A stretch of 23,860 bases of DNA, taken from the IMG/VR virus record IMGVR_UViG_3300021792_000016, positions 1 to 23,860 of that record, one strand, 5' to 3'. This DNA comes from a virus. The notes under the pieces were generated by a model. It had not been told where the DNA came from and did no database searches. It saw nothing but the letters and a program-made list of their open reading frames with translations. Of the stretch, positions 13,971-21,157 are shown piece by piece. Each line of letters begins with the position of its first letter. The first letter of the stretch is position 1. Both the position numbers and the translations under genes were made by a program.

Positions 13971-16265
13971 ATGAGCGCAGGCTACGGCCCCCCGGTCGTC
14001 AACACGTTCGGGATGATCACCGGCCTCGGCGACGCGATCGGCAAGTCCTACGACGCCGCGCGCAAGCAGGCGCAGGAGGACGAGGCCCCGGAGATCTTCT
14101 CGAAGCTCGTCGGCCTTCAGTCCGCGGGAGCGTCGCCCGCCGGTGGTACGCTGGGCTCGATGGCGCAGAGCTATCGCGACGGCGGCGCGAAGCTCCCCTC
14201 CTTCGCCTCGACCGGCGGCGGCATGGGCGATTATCTCCGCACCGTCGGCGGCGTCGAGAGCGGCGGCTCCGACACGGCCAAGAACCCGGACAGCACCGCG
14301 ACCGGGCGGTACCAGTTCACTCAGGGCACGTGGAACGGGCTCGCGAGGAAGTATCCCGACCTCGCCCTCACCCCGAACGGTCGCACCGATCCGGCGCAGC
14401 AGGAACGGGCGATGCAGGCCTTCACGAAGGACAACGCGGACGCGCTGTCCCGTGCCGGGGTCCCGATCACACCGGGCAACCTGTACGTCTCGCACTTCCT
14501 CGGCGAGGCGGGTGGGCCGCGCTTCATCGCCGGCGCCATGTCGAACCCGGATGCGCCCGCGACGCAGTTCGTGACGCCTGGCGCCGCCGCGGCGAACCGG
14601 ACGATCTTCTACAACCGTGACGGGACGCCAAAGACGGCCGGCGAGGTCTATGCCGAGCGGACCGGGCGCTTTGCCCCCGGCGACGCGACTCCGGCGCCGG
14701 TCCTGCCAACGCGCCTTGCCTCGGCCGACCGCGTGATGACCATGCCGGGTTCCCCCGCTACTCCGGTGGGCATGCCGGCTCCGTCGCTCGCACAGGCGGC
14801 CCCGACGCCGGTTGGTACACCCTCGACGGTCGCTCAGGCCGATCCGGACGCGTCGAACAAGCCCGCCCCCGGCGCCCAGCCGGCTGGCTTCGTGATCCCC
14901 GGCCAGGACGCTCCCGCCGCGGCTCCGGCGGCCCCGCAGGGGTTTGCAGGCTTCGGCTCGGCTGCCTCTCGGATCTCGCCCGCACAGCAGGAGATCCTGA
15001 CCGCCGCGTGGAAGAACCCCGTCACGCGCCCGATGGCGACCCAGATCTACGGCGAGTTGCTCAAGGGTCAGTCGAGCCCCTGGAAGCTCCAGCAGATGGG
15101 GGATCAGCCGGTGCTCATCAACGAGCGCACGGCCCAGATCGTCCCTGTGGGGCAGGCCAAGCGGAACACGGCGACCGTGAACAACACCGTGATCGACACG
15201 GCCACGGGCCAGCCGATCTACCAGGGCGAGCGCGACCCGAAGACGGCTACCGTCAACGGCACCATCGTCGATCTGCGGACCGGCCAGCCGATCTACACGG
15301 ACGAGAAGGCCGACAAGTACACCTACCAGAGCCTGCCCGGTGTCGGCATGGTCGCGTTGCACCCGACCGATCCGGACAAATCCCGGGTCATCATCGCTGG
15401 GCAGCAGCCCCGGCCGCTCACGGCCGACGAGCGCACCGCCTATCAGATCCCGGCGGGCATCGGCGGCGGTATGGACGCCAACGGCAAGCCCTTCACCCTC
15501 GGGGGCGGTTCGAAGACCGAGGTCAACGTCGACACGAAGGGCGCGGGCAAATTCACTGAAAAGGCGAACGAGATCCAGGCCAAACGCTACGGCGACATGG
15601 TCGAGGCCGCGGACAACGCTGTGCCCCTGCGGGCCGATATTGAAACGATGGCCCAGATCGCGGGCCAGATCAGCACCGGCAAGCTCGCCGACGCGAAGCT
15701 CGGTCTTGCGCAGTACGCCAAGGCCGCGGGCCTGGAGTCGATTGCTTCCAGCCTGACGGGCGGCAAGATGGGCGAGATGGAGGCCTTCTCGGCGCTCGCC
15801 GACAAGCTGACGCCTCGCATGCGCGTGCCCGGCTCGGGCTCGACTTCCGACTCCGATGGTCGCGCCTTCAAGAACAGCCTCCCGTCGCTCCTCAAGACGC
15901 CGGGCGGCAATGCGATCATCGCCGACACCTTCCGCGGACTCGCCGACTACCAAGCGCAGGCCGGTGACATCGCCGGCAAGGCTCTGCGCGGTGAGATCAG
16001 CCAAGCCGAGGCGGATCAGGCGATCCGCGCCCTGCCCAGTCCCTACGTCCGGTTCAAGGCGTACCAGGGCGGACAGCAGGGCGCGCCCGATGCCTCTTCC
16101 TCGTCGCTACCCAAGGGTGCCGATCGGATTGCAATCCCCAGCGGCATCTCCGCCGGCGCTGCCATCGCGCAGGCCAAGCAGGCGGTCGCCGCCGGCAAGG
16201 ACAAGGCAGTGATTGCCAAGATGCTGCACTCCTGGGGCATCGACCCGAAGAGGCTCGACGATTGA
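13971..16265 (+). CDS. Virion protein with lytic transglycosylase domain
   Basis: A 764-residue protein. Residues about 85-190 contain a lysozyme-like transglycosylase domain with the catalytic-glutamate context VGGVESGGSDTAKNPDSTATG (Glu96) followed by RYQFTQGTWN. It would cleave peptidoglycan locally during DNA entry. A long Pro/Ala-rich linker follows (about 240-335), then a strand-rich segment with tandem repeats (about 400-445), and a helical C-terminal half (from VDTKGAGKFTEKANEIQAK to the end) resembling ejection proteins of related podoviruses. It starts four bases after the previous stop, and its own stop overlaps the next start. The fused architecture is similar in idea to T7 gp16. 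Confidence 0.8.
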   Translation: MSAGYGPPVVNTFGMITGLGDAIGKSYDAARKQAQEDEAPEIFSKLVGLQSAGASPAGGTLGSMAQSYRDGGAKLPSFASTGGGMGDYLRTVGGVESGGSDTAKNPDSTATGRYQFTQGTWNGLARKYPDLALTPNGRTDPAQQERAMQAFTKDNADALSRAGVPITPGNLYVSHFLGEAGGPRFIAGAMSNPDAPATQFVTPGAAAANRTIFYNRDGTPKTAGEVYAERTGRFAPGDATPAPVLPTRLASADRVMTMPGSPATPVGMPAPSLAQAAPTPVGTPSTVAQADPDASNKPAPGAQPAGFVIPGQDAPAAAPAAPQGFAGFGSAASRISPAQQEILTAAWKNPVTRPMATQIYGELLKGQSSPWKLQQMGDQPVLINERTAQIVPVGQAKRNTATVNNTVIDTATGQPIYQGERDPKTATVNGTIVDLRTGQPIYTDEKADKYTYQSLPGVGMVALHPTDPDKSRVIIAGQQPRPLTADERTAYQIPAGIGGGMDANGKPFTLGGGSKTEVNVDTKGAGKFTEKANEIQAKRYGDMVEAADNAVPLRADIETMAQIAGQISTGKLADAKLGLAQYAKAAGLESIASSLTGGKMGEMEAFSALADKLTPRMRVPGSGSTSDSDGRAFKNSLPSLLKTPGGNAIIADTFRGLADYQAQAGDIAGKALRGEISQAEADQAIRALPSPYVRFKAYQGGQQGAPDASSSSLPKGADRIAIPSGISAGAAIAQAKQAVAAGKDKAVIAKMLHSWGIDPKRLDD
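15168..15305 (+). repeat. Imperfect 75-base-period repeat in the transglycosylase gene
   Basis: Segments 15168-15230 and 15243-15305 encode TATVNNTVIDTATGQPIYQGE and TATVNGTIVDLRTGQPIYTDE. The preceding LINERTAQIVPVGQA looks like a third, worn copy. They suggest a small beta-repeat spacer. Confidence 0.7.
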
Positions 16266-17152
16266 TGGCGGGATTCCTTGACGATCTGGTCCAGGGCTAC
16301 GCTATTCCCGCAGGTGATGGCCGTTCCTGGGCAATCAGCGACCGCGTCGCCCGAGATCCTCGGTCCATGATCGAGACTCGTTCCGCCGACCGATCACTCT
16401 CGCGAAGGCAGGTTCCAGCTCGCGCTGCTGCTCAGCCGGAAGCGGTATTCCGCGGACCGACCCCGCCCATGCCGGACGACTGGACATCTCACCCCGCGGT
16501 GCAGACCTTCATGGCGGCATTCCCGGCGGCGCCCCAGGCGCAGGCGGCGCCGACCTCTTCGCCCGAGCGGTCAGCTGCTCTGTTGACCGGCCGCGACGTG
16601 CCGGCTGGTGTGGAGATGCCAGACGGCCTGCCAGTGTCCGGCGGGCAGGGTTCGCCCCTCGTGGATGGGTACCTCGCTCTCCAGGGTCGGCGGATCCGGG
16701 ATGCCGTGACCGCGCCGCAACGGGCGCTCTCCGGTGAGCTTCAGGTCTTCGGTCCAGATGGTCATCCGACCGACGAGGCGATGGGTGCGGCGAGCGGAAT
16801 GGCGGGCTTCGCCGTGACCGGCGGCGTGCCACTGGCGGCGGGCGCCGTTCGGCGCGTCGCTGCCGAGCCCATTGAGGCCATCCGCGTCGGCCTCGCCAAG
16901 CACTTCGACGATCCGGGCTACGGACTGTTGCCGGGCACCCCGGGCCCGGAAGCGAACGCGGCAATCGAGCGGATCCGCTCCGGGCTCGCTGAGTCGCAGG
17001 GCGATCCGAACTATGGGCTGCCCCCGCAGGGCTCGCAACGCGCTACCGATGAAGCAATTGCTGCGATCCAGGCCGGGCTCGACCGGCATTTCGCGAGCAT
17101 GAGTTCCGCCGATCTCGAAGACCTCGCGAGCGCCTACACCGGCAGGAAGTAA
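16265..17152 (+). CDS. Putative virion-internal protein with C-terminal repeats
   Basis: A 295-residue protein from ATG 16265, which overlaps the previous stop (TGATG). The N-terminus (MAGFLDDLVQGYAIP) resembles the N-terminus of the next protein (MAGLFDDVPDA). The middle is Pro/Ala-rich and probably disordered, followed by a Gly/Ala-rich helix (MGAASGMAGFAVTGGVPLAAGAV) that could touch a membrane. The end has three helical repeats of about 30 residues starting at 203, 233 and 264. No family is recognised. Its place between two ejection-type genes suggests a virion-internal protein. Confidence 0.65.
   Translation: MAGFLDDLVQGYAIPAGDGRSWAISDRVARDPRSMIETRSADRSLSRRQVPARAAAQPEAVFRGPTPPMPDDWTSHPAVQTFMAAFPAAPQAQAAPTSSPERSAALLTGRDVPAGVEMPDGLPVSGGQGSPLVDGYLALQGRRIRDAVTAPQRALSGELQVFGPDGHPTDEAMGAASGMAGFAVTGGVPLAAGAVRRVAAEPIEAIRVGLAKHFDDPGYGLLPGTPGPEANAAIERIRSGLAESQGDPNYGLPPQGSQRATDEAIAAIQAGLDRHFASMSSADLEDLASAYTGRK
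16871..17098 (+). repeat. Three 30-residue protein repeats
   Basis: Repeats begin at 16871, 16961 and 17054: IEAIRVGLAKHFDDPGYGLLP, IERIRSGLAESQGDPNYGLPP and IAAIQAGLDRHFASM (third one truncated). The DNA copies have diverged, so the duplication is not recent. Confidence 0.75.
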
Positions 17153-17158
17153 GAGCGC

Positions 17159-20100
17159 ATGGCTGGTCTCTTCGACGATGTCCCCGACGCCGCTCCGGCT
17201 GCCACGCCGAATGCTGCCAAAGGACAGCCGAGCCTTTTCGACGATGTGCCCGATGCCAAGCCCTCGGCGCTCGCACGAGCTGGCGAGGTCGCAGCGGACG
17301 TCGCGAATTCGGCGGGTGCCGGGCTCATCCGTGGCGCGGCTGGCCTCGTGGACCTCCCGCAGACCCTATACGGCCTCGCAGATCAGGGAGTGGGAGTGGT
17401 CGCCCGCGGGCTGGGGCGCGCCGTCGGCCTGACCCCGAATTCGGATCTCGGGGCGGATACCCGTCCGCACGGGCTCATCCCGTCCCCGGCCGATCTGCCG
17501 AAGCCAGGCGGAACGGCCATTCACGCGCTCGAAGCCGTGACGGAGCCTCTCTACAAGCCGAAGACTACGGCCGGCGAGTACGCCGGTACCATCGCGGAAT
17601 TCGTCCCCGGGGCCGGTGCCACGAAGGCTCTGGAGGCTGGCGCGTTGGCAGGGGCGAAGACGCTTGCGAAGACCGTCGCCGCGCCCGCCATCGCATCGGA
17701 GACGGCGGGACAGGTCACGAAGGGGACCGATCTGGAGCCGTGGGCCCGTGGGGTGGCCGGCGTCGGTGCGGGGCTCGGCGTAGCTGCAGCCGCCCGCCCT
17801 GGCGTGGCCGAGCGCGCCTTTGAACATTCCGCGGGCAAGATCTCGCCGGAGGAGGTTGGGCAGGTCCAATCCCTCGTGTCCGACGCCAAGGCCCGGGGGA
17901 TCGACCTCACATGGCCTGAGGCTCTTCAGCAGGTGGTCGGGCCGCGTCGCATGGGTGACCTGCTGCGCGTCGTTGAAGGACAGGGGAAGCTCCAGGATTT
18001 CTTCGCTGCCCGCCCGGGCCAGATCCGCGCCGCGGGTGAGGCCGGGCTCGATACGATCGCGCCTGCAGCCTCACCCGGGCAGGTCGGAGATGCGGCGCAA
18101 GCGGCTGCTCGCAATGCTGTCGCTGCGACGCCCGAGGGACAGGCTGTGATCCGGGCCTCGCAGGCCGCAGGCCCCCGGGTCACTGCGGACCAGGCCGGGC
18201 AAGTGATCCAGCGCGAGATGCGTGCGGTTCAGGACGCACGAGAGGCGCGTCGCACAGAACAGGCCGGGCGCGATTATGAGGCTGCGCGCGACGCCCCTGA
18301 GCGGATCGGTGTTGATCGGACCGTCACCGTCGAGCGTCCGGGCGAGCCAGTCCTTCAGACCCTTGATGTCGTGCCCTCGCGCGGTCCCGAATTTCAGGCG
18401 CCGCCGGATGGTCCGGCCACCATCGGCTCGCTTGCTCCGAAGCGGCCTGACGCTCCGCAGAATGCCGGCTCGCGCGGTCCGTCGCTCGCCCGGTTCATCT
18501 CCGAGAACGGCGGCATCGGGCTCGAGCGTGGGGATGTGAAGGCCGCTGGCCTCGACCGTGTCCGCCAGCCAGGTGTCGCGAACCTCGTGCGCCAGGACGG
18601 CAAAAGCATCGACGACTTCTGGCGCGAGCGTCTGATTGAGGAGGGCTACCTCCCGCCCGACCGCGATGGCGGTATGGCCCGCAACATCCACGACGAGCTG
18701 ATTTCGCGTTTGGAGGAGGAGGCAAAGGGCCGAAAGACGTATCCCTACGACTACCTCGGCCGCGATGACCTCAACGGCTTCGGGGCGATGAAGGACGAGT
18801 TTGCCGACTCTGCCGGCCGCGCGATGACGGATGTGCGCGAGGCTCTGAAGTCGGTCGACGTCGATCCCCACACGGTCCACAAGGATATCCTCGACCGCGC
18901 TGCCGCCGCCCTCATGCGCGGCGATGAGACTGATCCGCTGAAGGCCTACGAGCGCACCGTGATGGCCTCACGCGAGCCGGCCGCTCAACCGTCTTCGCGC
19001 CTCATCCCGACCACGGTGACGGAGGAGATCTCCGCGCCGCGCTTCGGGCAGGCGAACCCCCAGCCGGCGATTGATGCGCTCGACCGACAGGTCCGCACCG
19101 CGAAGGGTGACGTTCGGGCGAGCCTCGAAGGCATCCGCCGCGATCTCTACGAGCATGGCGTGGATCCGACGTCGGGCGTCCGGGAGACTGATCTGTCGGT
19201 CGAAGGCCTGCTGCATGCCCGTGAACGCTTGGATCAGCACATCGAAGCGGCTCGGGATGTCGGTGACCGGACGAAGATGCGCGACCTCCAGATCGTCCGC
19301 GCCTCGCTTGACCGGCAGTTGAAGGCCGTTCCGGAAGTAGCGACGGCGGACGCGAACTTCGTGGCCAACAGCCGTCCGCTCGACGCGTTCGCGGGCGACG
19401 CTCCCCTCGGCCGGGTGACGGCTCGGAACGAGCAGACCGGGAGGATGTCGACGCCCGCCGAACAGGTCCCCTCGAACCTGCAGGGCGCCACGGCCGCACG
19501 TGAATTTCTGCGTGACGCGACCCCGGAAGCCCGCCGCGCCTTTCAGGACCGGGAGGTCACGCGGATCCTCGACGAGGTCTCTTCCGGTGAGGGCGCCAGC
19601 GCCGACCGGATCCGGGCCGCGATGAGACGGAACGAGGACCTCCTCTCGCAACTGCCGGAGGCCCGCGGTCGGCTTCAGCGTCTGGCTAACGCCTACCAGG
19701 GTCGCGAGGCCGTCGAGCGCTCACCGTTGGGCCGGATCGCGAACCGACCGGATGTGAAGAACGCGATGGACGCTCTCTTCCCGGCGAAGCTTGTCGAGGG
19801 GTCTTCGCGGGAGGTTGGCGACGCGGTCGCCGGCATGGTCCGCAGCAACGCGGTCGCCGCGCGCCAACTCGTGCGTACCTACCTCGCGACCGAGTTCGCA
19901 GCCTCGAAGCCCGCCAGTCAGACAGGCGGAGCGAAGTTCGCCGCCCGGCTGACGGATAACCCGCTGCGGTCGGAGAACGTGTCGGCGGCGATCCGCGCGC
20001 TTCCCAACGGCGAAGCGCTGGATCGAGGCTTCTCTCGGCTCATCGAAATCATGCAGGCCACCGGCCAGCGGCAGGGCATCGGCTCGCGGACGAGCTTCAA

Positions 20101-20422
20101 CAATGAGGCTCTAGCTGAGCTTCGGACGGGTGGCCCCGCGGCAGAGGCTGGACAGGCGCTCGCGACGGGTGGCCTGAAGCTTCCCGGGCGTATCGTTGAT
20201 GCGCTTCAGACCTGGCGCTTGGGCAAGAACCTCGACCGGCTGGCCGAGCTGATGACGACGGCCGAGGGCGGTCGGCGCCTCGCGCAACTCGCAGATGCCA
20301 AGACCAGCGCTTCGACTATCGCGCTCCTCAACACGATCACGAGGAGCGTCGCTCACGGGGCGGAACGGGCTCGGGACGCGGCCGACGACCCGCTTCGGCT
20401 GACCGTGCGTCCCTCGCAGTAG
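17159..20422 (+). CDS. Large internal virion / ejection protein
   Basis: With 1087 residues this is the longest gene here. The N-terminus has LFDDVPDA twice (residues 4-11 and 26-33). It then has Gly/Ala-rich helices (about 45-75 and 130-215, for example GARGVAGVGAGLGVAAAARP-like sequence) that could enter membranes, and long charged helices. A middle segment (about 440-535, from PSLARFISENGGIGLERGDVKAAG) resembles a domain seen in large phage polyvalent and virion proteins. The C-terminal half is helical. Position and style match the largest podoviral ejection protein (P22 gp16 or T7 gp16 role), which helps move DNA across the inner membrane. No catalytic motif is visible. The last 312 bases overlap an antisense ORF. 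Confidence 0.7.
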   Translation: MAGLFDDVPDAAPAATPNAAKGQPSLFDDVPDAKPSALARAGEVAADVANSAGAGLIRGAAGLVDLPQTLYGLADQGVGVVARGLGRAVGLTPNSDLGADTRPHGLIPSPADLPKPGGTAIHALEAVTEPLYKPKTTAGEYAGTIAEFVPGAGATKALEAGALAGAKTLAKTVAAPAIASETAGQVTKGTDLEPWARGVAGVGAGLGVAAAARPGVAERAFEHSAGKISPEEVGQVQSLVSDAKARGIDLTWPEALQQVVGPRRMGDLLRVVEGQGKLQDFFAARPGQIRAAGEAGLDTIAPAASPGQVGDAAQAAARNAVAATPEGQAVIRASQAAGPRVTADQAGQVIQREMRAVQDAREARRTEQAGRDYEAARDAPERIGVDRTVTVERPGEPVLQTLDVVPSRGPEFQAPPDGPATIGSLAPKRPDAPQNAGSRGPSLARFISENGGIGLERGDVKAAGLDRVRQPGVANLVRQDGKSIDDFWRERLIEEGYLPPDRDGGMARNIHDELISRLEEEAKGRKTYPYDYLGRDDLNGFGAMKDEFADSAGRAMTDVREALKSVDVDPHTVHKDILDRAAAALMRGDETDPLKAYERTVMASREPAAQPSSRLIPTTVTEEISAPRFGQANPQPAIDALDRQVRTAKGDVRASLEGIRRDLYEHGVDPTSGVRETDLSVEGLLHARERLDQHIEAARDVGDRTKMRDLQIVRASLDRQLKAVPEVATADANFVANSRPLDAFAGDAPLGRVTARNEQTGRMSTPAEQVPSNLQGATAAREFLRDATPEARRAFQDREVTRILDEVSSGEGASADRIRAAMRRNEDLLSQLPEARGRLQRLANAYQGREAVERSPLGRIANRPDVKNAMDALFPAKLVEGSSREVGDAVAGMVRSNAVAARQLVRTYLATEFAASKPASQTGGAKFAARLTDNPLRSENVSAAIRALPNGEALDRGFSRLIEIMQATGQRQGIGSRTSFNNEALAELRTGGPAAEAGQALATGGLKLPGRIVDALQTWRLGKNLDRLAELMTTAEGGRRLAQLADAKTSASTIALLNTITRSVAHGAERARDAADDPLRLTVRPSQ

Positions 20423-20632
20423 CCGTAGGAGCCAGTCCCAGAGGTTCGTGACAACCGCCGTGCCGAAGGCGATGAGACAAGTCGAGCAGAACAGTGCGAC
20501 CACCAGCCCGAGCGGCGTCCTCAACTCAGGTGGCGGGTTCGGCTCGACGCCGCCCATCATGACCCACGTAAGGGCCACGATGGCGGTGGCTTGGGCAGTC
20601 ATCCAGAGAGGGCGAGAAAGCCAGCGGGGCAT
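20111..20632 (-). CDS. Two-span membrane protein, antisense to end of ejection gene
   Basis: The ORF from ATG 20632 encodes 173 residues. The first 75 or so lie outside the ejection gene and look like a real membrane protein with two spans (about 13-27, AQATAIVALTWVMMG, and 42-62, LGLVVALFCSTCLIAFGTAVV), separated by a Pro-rich loop and followed by WDWLLRLLRG. The remaining 98 residues, antisense to the ejection gene, are Arg-rich and low in structure, so the natural stop may have been lost at this junction. Another start, ATG 20602, is possible. Neither start has a clear Shine-Dalgarno. The two-span layout could suit a holin or exclusion protein, but there is no further evidence. Confidence 0.45.
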   Translation of the reverse strand: MPRWLSRPLWMTAQATAIVALTWVMMGGVEPNPPPELRTPLGLVVALFCSTCLIAFGTAVVTNLWDWLLRLLRGTHGQPKRVVGRVPSPFRPVSDAPRDRVEERDSRSAGLGICELREAPTALGRRHQLGQPVEVLAQAPGLKRINDTPGKLQATRRERLSSLCRGATRPKLS

Positions 20633-20668
20633 CGGCGACGTGTAACACGCCGCCGAGTTACGGTCAGC

Positions 20669-20920
20669 TTACCAGCGCGGGTTGCGCGTGCCGTAGGTGT
20701 CGTTGTGGGAGTTATAGTTGCCACGCGTCCCGTAGTTGTCGAGCTGCGTGTTGTTCGGGTTCGTTGAGTAGTGCGGGGCCACATAGGTGCCGCTGTTTGT
20801 GGTATAGCCGCTAACAGAATGGCTCGACGAGTTCGAGCCAGTGCCGTAGCCGTAATAACCTTGCGCAGAAGCGGCGCCGACCGAACCCAGCATCAGGGCC
20901 GTCGCAAGTAGCATTTTCAT
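20669..20920 (-). CDS. Small secreted Gly/Asn/Ser-rich protein
   Basis: The 83-residue product starts at ATG 20920 with GAGGGGAAA eight bases before it. A clear Sec signal peptide (MKMLLATALMLGSVGAASA) is followed by a short mature protein rich in Gly, Tyr, Asn, Ser and Thr (YGYGTGSNSSSHSVSGYTTN, later NNTQLDNYGTRGNYN). This type is common in alphaproteobacterial genomes and their prophages, without a known function. It lies on the opposite strand to the late genes with its own upstream region, as expected for a moron expressed from the prophage or early in infection. It may reach the periplasm and alter the envelope. Confidence 0.75.
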   Translation of the reverse strand: MKMLLATALMLGSVGAASAQGYYGYGTGSNSSSHSVSGYTTNSGTYVAPHYSTNPNNTQLDNYGTRGNYNSHNDTYGTRNPRW

Positions 20921-20958
20921 GGTTGTTTCCCCTCGGGCATCACGAACCCGTGACACAA

Positions 20959-20964
20959 CTTATA
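20959..20964 (-). promoter_or_regulatory. Possible -10 element for the reverse-strand pair
   Basis: TATAAG on the reverse strand, about 39 bases before ATG 20920. No good -35 stands at the usual distance. Confidence 0.3.
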
Positions 20965-21039
20965 CGCGAGACGCGACCACTTCCTATCGCTTCCGGGCAA
21001 CAGTATTAATCGACCGCACCTTGCCGCGCTTGGTCCACC

Positions 21040-21123
21040 CTTGACCCGACGGGCAATCCGTCGGATTTAGCCACCGTCCCGAGACGCACGCGAGCCTTCC
21101 GCCGTGTGCCCGCGAGCCCCGCC
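21040..21123 (+). repeat. Dispersed intergenic repeat, copy B
   Basis: It matches the region after the portal gene (5542-5608), with the same CTTGACCCGNCGGGCAATC core and the same GTGTG, six bases, AGCCCCGCC tail. This copy has 17 extra bases in between. Within it, CCGACGG (21046-21052) and CCGTCGG (21058-21064) form a perfect 7-bp inverted repeat around GCAAT, which could be an operator or RNA hairpin. The tail forms the left arm of the terminator that follows. Confidence 0.55.
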
Positions 21124-21139
21124 CCGAGCGGGGCTTTTT
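21115..21139 (+). terminator. Strong intrinsic terminator before the tail fibre gene
   Basis: AGCCCCGC (21115-21122), loop CCCGA, GCGGGGCT (21128-21135), then four more T residues. The perfect 8-bp GC stem lies 18 bases before ATG 21158, so transcripts entering from upstream would meet it just before the fibre gene. Confidence 0.7.
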
Positions 21140-21157
21140 CGTTCCCGGACCACCGAC

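Noticed and set aside
13950-16004. 684-codon reverse-strand ORF opposite the transglycosylase gene
   Set aside because: Same shadow effect; low-complexity Arg/Gly/Leu composition and no ribosome site.
16326-16345. GGGCAATCAGCG also occurs here, as in repeat copy A
   Set aside because: Only 12 bases match, inside a coding region with no flanking similarity; most likely chance.
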